Positions 25,785-34,982 of a stretch of DNA of 64,000 bases are shown here, piece after piece. The notes beneath the pieces were generated by a model that was not told the DNA's origin, did no database searches, and was given only the letters and a program-made list of their open reading frames with translations. Within the stretch, counting starts at the first letter, position 1. The number at the start of each line of letters is the position of its first letter. A program made the position numbers and the translations under genes. This DNA comes from Hymenobacter swuensis DY53 (lineage in GTDB: Bacteria > Bacteroidota > Bacteroidia > Cytophagales > Hymenobacteraceae), in NCBI RefSeq assembly GCF_000576555.1, contig NZ_CP007145.1, forward strand, positions 1,674,001-1,738,000, read 5' to 3'.

Positions 25785-28700
25785 TTAGATACCGAGATTC
25801 AGACCGACAGTGAACGTACGAGGACGCGGGTAAATCGTATTGTCGATGCCGCCAATTACCTCTGGGTCAAGTCCCTTGTACTTGGTAAGGAGGAATACAT
25901 TTTGAACCGCGAAGGACAGGCTTAAGTTCGTGCCTTTGCGCACCATTTCGCCAAAATTGTAGCCGAGTGTAACGTTCTCCATCCGCAGAAAGGAACCATT
26001 CTCCACAAAGTAATCGGAGAAGTACTGAGCACTGGAGAAGCCTGAGTTCAGTACCTCTCGATTCCGGTTAGGAACAAAGCCGCTGGTACTCAAATCGTAG
26101 AAGCTACTCGCGCGGTTATTATTGTACACGTAATTGCCAAGGTTGGAGCGCAGCGTGAAGGCTAGGTTAGCCCCACCGTAAGAAATGTTGGCGCCGCCAC
26201 CCAGCACGTAATCCGGACGAGCCGACTTGTAACGGTACCGGTCAGAACTGGTAATGGTGCCGCTACCGTCACGGTCTACATACACACCTTCCAAAGGCTT
26301 CCCATTCTGTCCATACACCTGCTGATTTACATAGAACGTTTGGGTAGAATAGCCCACTGTATTTACCTGAATGGTATTACCAACGCCGCCGCTGATACCA
26401 CCCGTCAACTGACCAATGTCATTAGGCGAATCAGAGCCAGTGAGTTTGGTGAGGCGGTTGCGGTTGTACGTTGCATTGGCATTCACCGTAATGTTCAGCC
26501 GGTCACCTTTCACTACATCTACGTTGGCAATCAATTCCACGCCCTTGTTGGTGAGGGAGCCAGTGTTGAAAGTGCCACCGTTGGAGAGGCCAGCCAGAGC
26601 TGCTACTGGCCGGAAGTTTAACAAATCCTCCGTGTCACGCTTGTAGAAATCCACCGAACCAAAGAAACGACCACCGAAGAAGCCATAGTCAAGACCGGCG
26701 TTGTACGTGGTAGTGGTTTCCCAAGTAATATCACCGTTGTACTGGTCAGGGCGTAGGGTACGTAGGAAGCGCGGGGTGCCATCGGCATTGTAGCCCACTT
26801 GATATTGCGCCGTGAGGTTGCTGAGCGAGAGGTTAGCCAGGAAGGGGTAGAAATTGCCGCCTAAGTCCTGCTGCCCGGTCTGGCCGTAGCCTAAGCGTAT
26901 TTTCAGATCGGAAATGGCAGTGGCATCCTTCAGAAAATCCTCGCCTTTGATCCGCCACGCGAAGGCACCGGAGGGGAAGAACCCGAAATGGTCAGGATTA
27001 AAACGCGACGTCCCATCCGCTCGGAATGTACCAGTGAACAGGTACTTATCAGATATATTGTAGTTCAGACGACCAAAAAAGCCGAGTAATACGTTGGTAT
27101 TCAGATAAGTGTCCTCTCCCGAGTAGCTCAGAGATACCGGCGCGAAGATGCTGCCATCGGCTCGGAAATCATTGAATACGTAGCTGCGGTTGTCAAACTT
27201 CTGGTAGGAGTAACCAGCTAACAATTCAGCCCGACCCGGTCCAATGGTACGCTCATATTTAGCGTAAGCTTCGAGCAAGGTATTATCTAAGTCCTGCGAG
27301 TAGTTGTTGTTAACACCCTGACGGTTGAAATCGGAACCAGCAGTGGCGGGCACGAATGTGGTACCTCGGCCGCGCTGGATATCGTAGCCCAGATTCAGGT
27401 TTGCACTCAGCCCCGTCAGAAATGGGAGTTTGTAATCTAACTGGATGTTTCCAATGCTACGCTTCACCGTGCTCCGGTCGCGACGCTGGTTAATCAAGCC
27501 CAGCGGGTTGCGGGGCGAGAGAGTATTCAGCGAAACGACGCCGTTTTCGTCTCTGTTGTTGAATTCCGTGTAGCCGCCATAAGCCCCCAACTGAGCAGGA
27601 GTGAGACCGAAAGGGTTGCCTTCCGTACCATTTACCTGAATAGGCTGCGTGGGGTCAAAAGTTACGGCATTGCCTACGGCACCTTGGTTAGAGAAGTTAT
27701 TGTCAATCCATGAGCCTTTTACGTTCACGGAAACGCGCAAGTTGCCATTGAGTAATACGGGCGTGAGGCTCAACGCGCCGCTGAAACGCTTGAGGTCATT
27801 GGCCTTCAGCAAACCCTCCTGCGAGAGGAAACCACCCGAAACCCGATAAGGCACTTTGCCAGCATTGCCGCTGATGCTTACATTGTTATCAGACGTATAG
27901 GCTGAGCGGTAAATTTCGCGCTGCCAATCGGTGCTGGCCGTGCCTAAAGTGGCCTTCTGGCCAGCCGTGCCCCGGGTGTTCACCAGTTCCCGGAATTCAT
28001 CGGCAGAAAGTATGTCGGAATATTTAACAACGTTAGCTATAGACTGCTGAGTGGACACGTTCACATGAAACGCCTCTCCTTGCACCCCTTTTTTGGTAGT
28101 TACCAGAATTACACCGTTCGAAGCCCGTACCCCATAAATAGCTGTGGAGGAGGCATCTTTCAAAACCGTAATGCTTTCGATGTCATTAGGGTTGATCAAC
28201 GACAGTGGGTTAGTCGCGCCAGCTAACCCATTATTATCGACAGGCACACCATCAATGATAATCAACGGAGAGTTGGAGGCCGATAAAGAAGAACCACCCC
28301 GAATCAAAATCTGAGAGCTTGTACCTGGTGCGCCACCGCCTGTCGTAATTTGTACGCCGGCTACTTTACCCTGCACCAACTGCTCGGGATTAGTTACTTG
28401 GCCTTTCACAAACTGCTTCTCTGAAATCTGCTCCACAGCACCAGTCAGATCCTGTCTACGTTGCGTACCGTAGCCTATTACCACGGCCTCGTTAAGCAGC
28501 GTGGTGTTCTCCGAAAGCGTCAGGCTGCTGACGGCCGTGTTCTGGCCGGCCGTTACGCTGATGCTCTGGCGCTGTGTGGTGTAACCCACGAACGACATGA
28601 TGAGGGTATGCGGGCCGGAAGGTACATTCTGTATTGAGAAAGAACCGTCAGAATTGGTGGAGCCACCCAGATTGGTGCCTTCAATGATTACAGTGACGCC

Positions 28701-28832
28701 GGGCATGCCTTCGCCTTTCTCGTCCAGTACACGGCCGCTCACCGTCCCGATTCCCTGAGCGTATGCGCTGCTCACGCTTGCACCTGCGAGCAGGATTGGC
28801 AGCGCCAGTTTCGCTAGATAGGGGTGTTTCAT
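25785..28832 (-). CDS. SusC/RagA TonB-linked outer-membrane receptor
   Basis: 1015 residues. Signal peptide ending SSAYAQ, then a carboxypeptidase-like regulatory domain (GTVSGRVLDEKGEGMPGVTV, about 28-110). A TonB-box-like segment is followed by the plug (GYGTQRRQDLTGAVEQIS, AGVQITTGGGAPGTSSQIL, IIDGVPVD, VLKDASSTAIYGVRASNGVI). The barrel ends in TFTVGLNLGI. The role is active import of oligosaccharides, probably maltodextrins given the adjacent GH13 and CBM20 proteins. First gene of the susC-susD-susE unit. Confidence 0.95.
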   Translation of the reverse strand: MKHPYLAKLALPILLAGASVSSAYAQGIGTVSGRVLDEKGEGMPGVTVIIEGTNLGGSTNSDGSFSIQNVPSGPHTLIMSFVGYTTQRQSISVTAGQNTAVSSLTLSENTTLLNEAVVIGYGTQRRQDLTGAVEQISEKQFVKGQVTNPEQLVQGKVAGVQITTGGGAPGTSSQILIRGGSSLSASNSPLIIIDGVPVDNNGLAGATNPLSLINPNDIESITVLKDASSTAIYGVRASNGVILVTTKKGVQGEAFHVNVSTQQSIANVVKYSDILSADEFRELVNTRGTAGQKATLGTASTDWQREIYRSAYTSDNNVSISGNAGKVPYRVSGGFLSQEGLLKANDLKRFSGALSLTPVLLNGNLRVSVNVKGSWIDNNFSNQGAVGNAVTFDPTQPIQVNGTEGNPFGLTPAQLGAYGGYTEFNNRDENGVVSLNTLSPRNPLGLINQRRDRSTVKRSIGNIQLDYKLPFLTGLSANLNLGYDIQRGRGTTFVPATAGSDFNRQGVNNNYSQDLDNTLLEAYAKYERTIGPGRAELLAGYSYQKFDNRSYVFNDFRADGSIFAPVSLSYSGEDTYLNTNVLLGFFGRLNYNISDKYLFTGTFRADGTSRFNPDHFGFFPSGAFAWRIKGEDFLKDATAISDLKIRLGYGQTGQQDLGGNFYPFLANLSLSNLTAQYQVGYNADGTPRFLRTLRPDQYNGDITWETTTTYNAGLDYGFFGGRFFGSVDFYKRDTEDLLNFRPVAALAGLSNGGTFNTGSLTNKGVELIANVDVVKGDRLNITVNANATYNRNRLTKLTGSDSPNDIGQLTGGISGGVGNTIQVNTVGYSTQTFYVNQQVYGQNGKPLEGVYVDRDGSGTITSSDRYRYKSARPDYVLGGGANISYGGANLAFTLRSNLGNYVYNNNRASSFYDLSTSGFVPNRNREVLNSGFSSAQYFSDYFVENGSFLRMENVTLGYNFGEMVRKGTNLSLSFAVQNVFLLTKYKGLDPEVIGGIDNTIYPRPRTFTVGLNLGI

Positions 28833-29780
28833 TGAAAAAGAATTAGGGGTTGAAATGGATTTTTCCGGTCAGACCGGAGTGGGAATTTAGTGGTCCTTCT
28901 CAGCGGAAAGTGAGTACGGTACCGGGTGAGTGACCCATTCTGTACCGACTACTTTATTCCGCGTTCAACATCACCAAATCGTTAAGAAACACCGCAAGTT
29001 AAAGGGTTCGACCAGATAAAAACAATGCCCCCTAGGTAGTAAGTAGGTTTCTTTATAATTGGATTTTGCAGCGGTAGGCCGGTTGGGTGCCCCAGAAGGA
29101 CGGTTTCCCCTCGCGCTGGGTAGGGCATCTGCGTATGGGCAAAGCCAGTGTCAATACACCATAAAAGCCCTGTGGTTTCCCGATTCGCCAATAAAGAGTG
29201 TCAATGGTAGGTAGTTTTGAATTGATAATATATGATGTTGTATTGACTAATATGTGCTTTGGATGTTGGCTTGCCGGAAGCGTTTTATGCTAATTATGTT
29301 TTCATGATAAGATCCTGGATTGATAGTGTGTTGACCTATTGTAGACGGTAATGGGAATGATTGTGGTGTTTATGGAGGGGTTTGCTAGTGAATATTCTGA
29401 ATATTTGAATTCACTGGCCTGAAAATAGAGGCTTAGCCGGTGTCAACAAAGAACTGGTTATTTGGTAGGAAATGGTTTTGTCGACGCAGGTCTTTTTTGT
29501 ATATATTCTAGGGCGGTAAGGATGCCTGGAATAAGGTGGGAAAAGCAGGGCTTTGCCAGACGTGTGCAATAGCTAACGGCTGTTGTTTCGTAAGGGCTTA
29601 CTTACCAGTCGCGGTCAAAATAACCGAAGAGTTGATATGGCACTTTCCCGGAAAAGTACAGGTTGAATTTGGCCAGTATTTTGACTTTATCAGCCCCACT
29701 GGCAGAAAACATTGCCAACACTGCCGCGTCCGGCCTCAAATGGTGGTAGCTTGCTTTTTGTTTCCATTCATTTTGTTTCT
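28833..29780. other. 948-base AT-rich gap upstream of susC, no gene seen
   Basis: Divergent region between susC and the esterase. It contains the palindrome TCCGGTC-A-GACCGGA at 28864-28878, 32 bases before the susC ATG. A partly dyad-symmetric GGTACCGGGT...ACCC...GTACC lies at about 28917-28949. The stretch 29200-29520 is strongly AT-rich with no open frame of coding character. The short frames present do not resemble genes. It may hold long-range regulatory sites or the remains of a lost gene. Confidence 0.5.
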
Positions 29781-31202
29781 ATGAATCGTTTTTTATTGAG
29801 CGGTATGCTTGCCCTGTCTGTGGGCAATGTGGTGGCTCAGACTACCTTTCGCCTGACAACGGTGCCGGCATCTACCCCCGCCGGGGCTACTGTGTATATG
29901 GCGGGTACCGTCAATAACTGGAGTCCAGCCAGTGCCGCTCACGCCTTTAGCCGCAACCCCGACGGCACCTACCAACTGACGTTGCCAGCTACCGTGACGG
30001 GTACCATCGAGTTTAAGTTTACGCGCGGTTCCTGGGCCACTGTGGAGTCGGATGCTCAGAATAACGATATAAGCAACCGGCAATACACGGTAGGCAGCGG
30101 CCCCGCTACCATAGAGTTGCAGGTGGTGAACTGGAAAGATATGGGCACTACCGGTGGGAGTTGCCAGAGCACAGCCCTGCAGCCCAACGTACGGGTGCTG
30201 AGTACCGGTTTTCAGATACCGCAGTTGGGCCGCACCCGCCGCGTGTGGGTGTACCTGCCCAACGACTACGCCACGGCCCCCGCCAAGCGCTACCCCGTAC
30301 TGTACCTGCACGACGGTCAGAACGTGTTCGATGCCTGCACCAGCTTCTCGGGCGAGTGGGGCGTAGATGAAACCCTGAGCCAGCTGCAGCAGCAGGGCCT
30401 CGACGCCACCGGCTCCATTGTGGTGGCCGTAGACAACGGCGGGGCCGACCGGCTAAACGAAATGTCGCCGTGGAACAACCCGCAGTACGGCGGCCAAGGC
30501 GACCAGTACGTGGATTTCATGGTGCAGACGCTCAAGCCTGCCATCGACCAGCAGTACCGTACCCTCACCGGCCGCGAGTACACGGGTATTGCGGGCAGCA
30601 GCATGGGCGGGCTGATTTCGACCTATGCCGCGCTGAAATACCCGCAGGTGTACGGCCGGGTGGGCGTGTTCTCGCCTGCCTTCTGGTTTGCGCAGGCGCC
30701 CCTGTTTCAGTACCTACGCCAGCACCCGGCCAATCCGGCCACGCGGTTCTACTTCGTGAGCGGCACACAGGAAAGCCAGACGATGGTGCCACTCATGCAG
30801 GCTATGCGGGATTCGCTGTCCCGCGGCGGCGTGCCGGCTGCTAACCTGAGCTTCAATGTCAAAGCCGATGGGCAGCACGCCGAATGGTTCTGGAAACGGG
30901 AGTTTTCGGCGGCGTACCAATGGCTGATGCAGCCGGCCGTGGTAACCGGCACCCACGCCGGCCGGCTGGCCCTAGCATTCAGTGCTTATCCCAACCCTGC
31001 CAAAGACCGCCTGACGCTGCAACTGCCCGCTTCCCTGCGCGAAGCCAGGGTGGAAGTGCTGGATATGAGTGGCCGGGTAGTGCTCCGCGACAAGGTAAAG
31101 GCCGGGGGCGTGCTCGATGTGAGCCGGCTGGCCAAAGGCCAGTACCAACTGCGCGTCACGGCCGGCCGCGAACAGGGTACGCAGGCGCTGGCGAAGGAGT
31201 AA
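29781..31202 (+). CDS. Secreted esterase with CBM20-like domain and T9SS tail
   Basis: 473 residues from the ATG at 29781 (signal peptide MNRFLLSGMLALSVGNVVAQ). Residues about 22-110 form a starch-binding CBM20-like domain (AGTVNNWSPASAAHAFSRNP, then EFKFTRGSWATVE). The alpha/beta hydrolase of the putative esterase (EstD/enterochelin esterase-like) type follows (about 150-390) with RVWVYLPNDY, LYLHDGQNVFD, nucleophile GSSMGG and probable His in KADGQHAEW. The C-terminus (FSAYPNPAKDRLTLQLPA...GQYQLRVTAG) is a T9SS sorting domain. It probably acts on the cell surface on starch-associated esters; the substrate is inference. Confidence 0.88.
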   Translation: MNRFLLSGMLALSVGNVVAQTTFRLTTVPASTPAGATVYMAGTVNNWSPASAAHAFSRNPDGTYQLTLPATVTGTIEFKFTRGSWATVESDAQNNDISNRQYTVGSGPATIELQVVNWKDMGTTGGSCQSTALQPNVRVLSTGFQIPQLGRTRRVWVYLPNDYATAPAKRYPVLYLHDGQNVFDACTSFSGEWGVDETLSQLQQQGLDATGSIVVAVDNGGADRLNEMSPWNNPQYGGQGDQYVDFMVQTLKPAIDQQYRTLTGREYTGIAGSSMGGLISTYAALKYPQVYGRVGVFSPAFWFAQAPLFQYLRQHPANPATRFYFVSGTQESQTMVPLMQAMRDSLSRGGVPAANLSFNVKADGQHAEWFWKREFSAAYQWLMQPAVVTGTHAGRLALAFSAYPNPAKDRLTLQLPASLREARVEVLDMSGRVVLRDKVKAGGVLDVSRLAKGQYQLRVTAGREQGTQALAKE

Positions 31203-31289
31203 GGCTACTGCTCTTGTCATTTCTCGCTCCGTCCTCAATAGCGTAGTTATCTGAGACGCGCGGCCCAGATAAAAAATTCGGGCCTATTG

Positions 31290-31319
31290 TTGCGCAAATC
31301 CGAACCCGGTGTACATTTG
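31290..31319 (+). promoter_or_regulatory. trp operon promoter
   Basis: TTG at 31290-31292 (part of TTGTTG), exactly 19 bases of spacer, and TACATTTG at 31312-31319. This is an ideal Bacteroidota housekeeping promoter. The transcript should start near 31325, about 30 bases before the trp leader ORF. Confidence 0.85.
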
Positions 31320-31352
31320 CACAGTTCAACGCTCCAAATTCAACTTTCGGCA

Positions 31353-31430
31353 ATGACCCTTTCGATGAACCTGCAAGCATGGTGGTGGCCCTACGGAGAA
31401 TCCGGACGGGACAGCCTGTGCGTGCGTTAA
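31353..31430 (+). CDS. trpL: trp leader peptide
   Basis: 25 codons, ATG at 31353 and TAA at 31428-31430. Codons 10-12 (31380-31388) are three consecutive TGG, read AWWWPYG. The ORF lies between a perfect promoter and a terminator that precedes trpE. This is the classic layout of Trp-sensing ribosome-mediated attenuation: with scarce Trp-tRNA the ribosome stalls at the TGG run and favours an antiterminator. Too short for ordinary gene prediction. No Shine-Dalgarno is obvious, as usual in Bacteroidota. Confidence 0.9.
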   Translation: MTLSMNLQAWWWPYGESGRDSLCVR

Positions 31431-31492
31431 GGTATCGAACTACTTTTTTCGCATCAGCTCAAAAGCCCGGCCGCCAAGCCGGGCTTTTTTTA
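31389..31492 (+). promoter_or_regulatory. trp attenuator
   Basis: The terminator stem pairs 31461-31471 with 31478-31488 (AAAAGCCCGGC and complement, loop CGCCAA), followed by TTTTTTTATTG counting the stem's own Ts. A competing antiterminator can be drawn: CGGACGGG (31403-31410) with CCCGGCCG (31466-31473), seven of eight pairs. A 1:2 hairpin can also form: CCC and CGG (389-391, 394-396 of this kilobase) with CCG and GGG (402-404, 408-410). Region 1 abuts the Trp codons. The terminator is clear; the alternative helices are predictions by eye. Confidence 0.8.
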
Positions 31493-31537
31493 TTGTCCGG
31501 CGCTGGCCAACCTCTACCAACACAACCAGCCCCGCTC

Positions 31538-32953
31538 ATGCAAACCTACCAGCTCACTACCCGCCACCTGCGCGTTCTGGCCGATACCGTAACGCCCGTT
31601 GGCCTCTACCTGCGCCTCCGTGACCGGTACGACAACTGCCTGCTGCTGGAAAGCTCCGACTACCACGGCCAGCAGAACGCCTTCAGCTACCTGGCCTTCG
31701 ACCCGTTGGCCCGCTTTGAACTGCGCGGCCGGGAACTGACCCTCACGCTGCCCGACGATACCACCGAAACCGAGACGCTCGACTCGCCGCGCACGGCTCT
31801 GGCGCGCCTGCAGGCCTTCGCAGCCAGCTTCCAGACCGAGGATACCGGCCACGACTTCATCACGGGCGGGCTGTTCGGGTACCTGGGCTACGAGGCGGTG
31901 CAGGCCTTTGAGGACCTCACGCTGAACCCCGACAAGCAGCCCGCCGGCCAGATTCCGGATATCCTGTACGGCACCTACCGCTACGTCATTGCCATCAACC
32001 ACTTCCGCAACGAGTTGTACGTGTTCGAGCACACGCTGCAGGGCCAGGAAGTGGACGAGGATGGGCTGACGAAGCTAGTGAACCTGATCCGCAACCCCTC
32101 GTTGCCCGATTTCAAGTTCCGGACGGAAGGGGAGGAGCAGACCAACCAGACCGACGAGGAGTTTCTCAAGGTGCTGGCCCAGGGCCAGCAGCACTGCCTG
32201 CGGGGCGACGTGTTTCAAATTGTGCTGTCGCGCCGCTTCCAGCAAGGGTTTTCCGGCGACGAGTTCAACGTGTACCGGGCACTGCGCTCCATCAACCCCT
32301 CGCCCTACCTGTTCTACTTCGATTACGGCTCCTTCAAGATTTTCGGGTCGTCGCCGGAGGCGCAGGTGCGTATTCAGGGGCGCGAGGCCAGTTTGTTCCC
32401 GATTGCGGGCACCTTCCGCCGCACCGGCCACGATGCTGAGGACGCCGCCCTGGCCCAGCAGCTGGCCGACGACCCCAAGGAAAACGCTGAGCATGTGATG
32501 CTGGTGGACCTGGCCCGCAACGACCTGGCCCGCCACGGCGACAACGTGCGGGTGAAAACATTCCGCGAAATCCAGTTCTACTCGCACGTGATTCACCTGG
32601 TAAGCGAGGTGAATGCCACCCTGGCTGCCGGCACCAACTCCCTGCAGGTGGTGGCCGATACCTTCCCGGCCGGCACGCTCTCGGGCGCCCCCAAGCACCG
32701 CGCCATGCAGCTCATTGATGGCCTGGAGCCCACCGCCCGCGGCTACTACGGCGGCGCCATCGGCCACCTGGGCTTCAACGGCGACTTCAACCACGCCATC
32801 ATGATTCGCTCGTTCCTGAGCACCGCCGGCCAACTTTATTTCCAGGCCGGCGCTGGCGTGGTAGCCGCCTCCGATATCAACTCCGAACTCAACGAAGTGC
32901 ACCACAAGCTGGCCGCCCTGCGCAAGGCGCTGCAGGCCGCGGAAGCCATTTAA
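31538..32953 (+). CDS. trpE: Anthranilate synthase component I
   Basis: 471 residues. Converts chorismate plus ammonia or glutamine to anthranilate with TrpG. The chorismate-binding half has QNAFSYLAFDP, TGGLFGYLGYEAVQAFED, FQIVLSRRFQQGF, INPSPYLFYFDYGSFKIFGSSPE, PIAGTFRRTG, HVMLVDLARNDLARHG and the ending FPAGTLSGAPKHRAMQLID...GYYGGAIGHLGFNG. The frame is open upstream to 31379, but that stretch overlaps the leader peptide and terminator. The ATG at 31538 gives the family start MQTYQL. Confidence 0.96.
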   Translation: MQTYQLTTRHLRVLADTVTPVGLYLRLRDRYDNCLLLESSDYHGQQNAFSYLAFDPLARFELRGRELTLTLPDDTTETETLDSPRTALARLQAFAASFQTEDTGHDFITGGLFGYLGYEAVQAFEDLTLNPDKQPAGQIPDILYGTYRYVIAINHFRNELYVFEHTLQGQEVDEDGLTKLVNLIRNPSLPDFKFRTEGEEQTNQTDEEFLKVLAQGQQHCLRGDVFQIVLSRRFQQGFSGDEFNVYRALRSINPSPYLFYFDYGSFKIFGSSPEAQVRIQGREASLFPIAGTFRRTGHDAEDAALAQQLADDPKENAEHVMLVDLARNDLARHGDNVRVKTFREIQFYSHVIHLVSEVNATLAAGTNSLQVVADTFPAGTLSGAPKHRAMQLIDGLEPTARGYYGGAIGHLGFNGDFNHAIMIRSFLSTAGQLYFQAGAGVVAASDINSELNEVHHKLAALRKALQAAEAI

Positions 32954-33068
32954 GTAGTGAGTAGTGGGTATTGAGTAGTGAGACAGGTATGTAGAATCCA
33001 GCTTGATAGATGGGTTTCCGCTCTGCTTCCCTCAATACTCCACCAATAATCTAACTACTCACTACTTA
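32951..33068. repeat. GTAGTGA-type inverted repeat between trpE and trpG
   Basis: TAAGTAGTGAGTAG at 32951-32964, overlapping the trpE stop codon, is the exact complement of 33055-33068. Extra GAGTAGTGAG copies occur inside. A low-complexity hairpin fills the entire 132-base trpE-trpG gap. Confidence 0.7.
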
Positions 33069-33085
33069 GTTCTCTCTACTGAACC

Positions 33086-33652
33086 ATGAACATTCTCGTT
33101 CTCGACAACTACGACTCCTTTACCTACAACCTCGTGCAGGTGCTGCGGGAGCTGGGGCATACGGACAACGTAACCGTGATTCGCAACGACAAGCTGGCCG
33201 TGGACGATGTGGCCGCATACGATGCGGTGCTGCTGTCGCCCGGCCCCGGCGTGCCTTCGGAAGCGGGCCTGATGCCCGAAATCATCCGCCGCTACGCGAG
33301 TTCCAAGCGCATTCTGGGCGTGTGCCTGGGCCATCAGGGCCTGGCCGAGAGCTTCGGCGGGGAGCTGTACAACCTGCCCCAGGTGCTCCACGGCTTTGCC
33401 ACCGACGCCCACCTCACTGCACCCGACAAGCTGTTCGAAGGCCTGCCCGATACCTTTAAAGTGGGCCGCTACCACAGCTGGAGCGTGCGCCCCGAGAGCG
33501 TGCCCGCCGAGCTGGAAGTCACCGCCCTCGACGCCGACGGTCAGGTGTTGGCATTCCGCCATCGGGAGTATGATGTGCGCGGCGTGCAGTTTCACCCCGA
33601 GTCCATCCTCACCGAGCACGGCCACCAGATGCTGCGCAACTGGCTGAGCTGA
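33086..33652 (+). CDS. trpG: Anthranilate synthase component II (glutamine amidotransferase)
   Basis: 188 residues, class I glutamine amidotransferase that supplies ammonia to TrpE and may also serve PabB. Landmarks are LVLDNYDSFTYNLVQ, LLSPGPGVPSEAGL, the nucleophile Cys in GVCLGHQGLAESFGG (about Cys79), YHSWSV and the His-x-Glu dyad in VQFHPESILTEHG. Second gene of the trp operon. Confidence 0.95.
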   Translation: MNILVLDNYDSFTYNLVQVLRELGHTDNVTVIRNDKLAVDDVAAYDAVLLSPGPGVPSEAGLMPEIIRRYASSKRILGVCLGHQGLAESFGGELYNLPQVLHGFATDAHLTAPDKLFEGLPDTFKVGRYHSWSVRPESVPAELEVTALDADGQVLAFRHREYDVRGVQFHPESILTEHGHQMLRNWLS

Positions 33653-33663
33653 ACAGGCTGAAT

Positions 33664-33762
33664 GTAGAGACGCAATACTTTGCGTCTCGTCGTCGAACGA
33701 TAATAGTAGCGCGGAGCTAACAACATCAGCACGCGGGGAGGCGCAAAATATTGCGTCTCTAC
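33664..33762. repeat. Family-C palindromic repeat between trpG and trpD
   Basis: Starts GTAGAGACGCAATA and ends TATTGCGTCTCTAC. Each end also carries a small internal hairpin (GAGACGCAA...TTGCGTCTC). It is related to copies at 42533, 46682 and 53456, and lies 11 bases after the trpG stop. Confidence 0.8.
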
Positions 33763-33816
33763 CTCCTACAATTACCCACCCAATTACCCCAAACCCGCCT
33801 TCGTGGCGGTCTGATT

Positions 33817-34809
33817 GTGAAACAGATCCTCAATAAACTATTCGACCAGCAGCTGCTGACTCACCCCGAGGCGCTGGAAGCCATGCTGCGCATTGGGCAG
33901 GGCGAGGCCAACGCGGCGGAAATGACGGCCTTTATGAGTGTGTACCGGATGCGGCCCATTTCGGTGCCGGAGCTGGCGGGCTTCCGCGAGGCCTTGCTGA
34001 GCCTCAGCCGCGACCCGGAGCTGGGCACCCGCGACACGGTGGACATTGTGGGCACCGGCGGCGACGGCAAAGACACGCTCAACATCAGCACACTGGCCTG
34101 CTTTGTGGTGGCCGGGGCCGGCTACAAGGTTACCAAGCACGGCAACATCGGCGTGTCGTCGGTGTGTGGGTCGTCGGATGTGCTGCAGCAGCTGGGCGTG
34201 GAGTTTGGGGTGGGCAATGACGTGTTGCAGCGGCAGCTGGAACGGGCCGGCATCTGCTTTCTGCACGCTCCGGCCTTCCACCCGGCCATGCGCCACGCCG
34301 GGCCGGTGCGCCGGGAGCTGGGCGTGCGTACGTTCTTCAACATCCTAGGCCCGCTGGTGAACCCCGCGCGGCCGAAGTTTCAGGTGGCGGGTACCTTCAG
34401 CCTGGAGCTGCTGCGCCTCTACCACTACCTGCTGCAGCAAACCGACACCCGCTACGCCGTGGTGCACGCCCTGGATGGCTACGATGAACTCTCGCTGACG
34501 GCCGCCGCCAAGCTGGCTACGCCCGAGGGCGAGCGGGTGGTATCAGCCGCCGACCTGGGCCTGACCCTGAACCAGCCCGAGGAGCTGGCCGGCGGCCGTA
34601 CCGCCGCCGAATCGGCCGCCATCTTTGTGGATGTGCTGGAAGGCCGCGCAACCCGCGCCCAGCGCGACGTAGTAACGGCCAACGCAGCCCTGGCCATCGG
34701 TTGCCTGGAACCCGCCTTCAGCTTCGCCGACAGCCTGGCCGCCGCCCGCGAGTCGCTGGATTCCGGCCGCGCCCGCCAGGCGCTGCGGGAGCTGGTGGCG
34801 GCTATCTGA
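33817..34809 (+). CDS. trpD: Anthranilate phosphoribosyltransferase
   Basis: 330 residues from a GTG at 33817 (VKQILNKLFDQQLL), which matches the family N-terminus. An ATG 66 bases earlier lies inside the preceding repeat and is rejected. Phosphoribosyl-diphosphate and metal-binding motifs are present: DIVGTGGDGKDTLNIST, the loop VTKHGNIGVSSVCGSSDVLQ, and FFNILGPLVNPARP. Intact. Confidence 0.95.
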   Translation: MKQILNKLFDQQLLTHPEALEAMLRIGQGEANAAEMTAFMSVYRMRPISVPELAGFREALLSLSRDPELGTRDTVDIVGTGGDGKDTLNISTLACFVVAGAGYKVTKHGNIGVSSVCGSSDVLQQLGVEFGVGNDVLQRQLERAGICFLHAPAFHPAMRHAGPVRRELGVRTFFNILGPLVNPARPKFQVAGTFSLELLRLYHYLLQQTDTRYAVVHALDGYDELSLTAAAKLATPEGERVVSAADLGLTLNQPEELAGGRTAAESAAIFVDVLEGRATRAQRDVVTANAALAIGCLEPAFSFADSLAAARESLDSGRARQALRELVAAI

Positions 34810-34827
34810 CCCCAATAAACAGGTCCT

Positions 34828-34927
34828 GTCATCCTGAGCGGAGCGAAGGACCTTATCAAACCAGAACGACTGTTGTTGTTACGCTTCGTGCGAATGGCAC
34901 AAGGTTCTTCGCTCCGCTCAGGATGAC
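34828..34927. repeat. Family-B palindromic repeat between trpD and trpC
   Basis: Ends GTCATCCTGAGCGGAGCGAA and TTCGCTCCGCTCAGGATGAC form about 20 bp of perfect inverted repeat around an about 60-base loop. A second copy is at 44863-44950. Confidence 0.85.
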
Positions 34928-34982
34928 ACACGATTTTCGAAACAGCTATCAGTCAACAGCTAATAGCTAACAGCTCAAAAAA

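Noticed and set aside
29536..29784. 82-codon frame before the esterase
   Set aside because: No family features, overlaps the esterase start, and lies in an AT-rich gap with no coding signature.
31379..31537. Upstream ATG at 31379 as the trpE start
   Set aside because: That extension runs through the trp leader ORF in another frame and through the terminator hairpin; the family start is at 31538.
32075..32905. 276-codon minus-strand frame inside trpE
   Set aside because: Antisense shadow of a conserved enzyme; no recognisable motifs.
33751..33816. ATG at 33751 as the trpD start
   Set aside because: The added residues are encoded by the end of a family-C repeat and do not match TrpD; the GTG at 33817 gives the conserved N-terminus.
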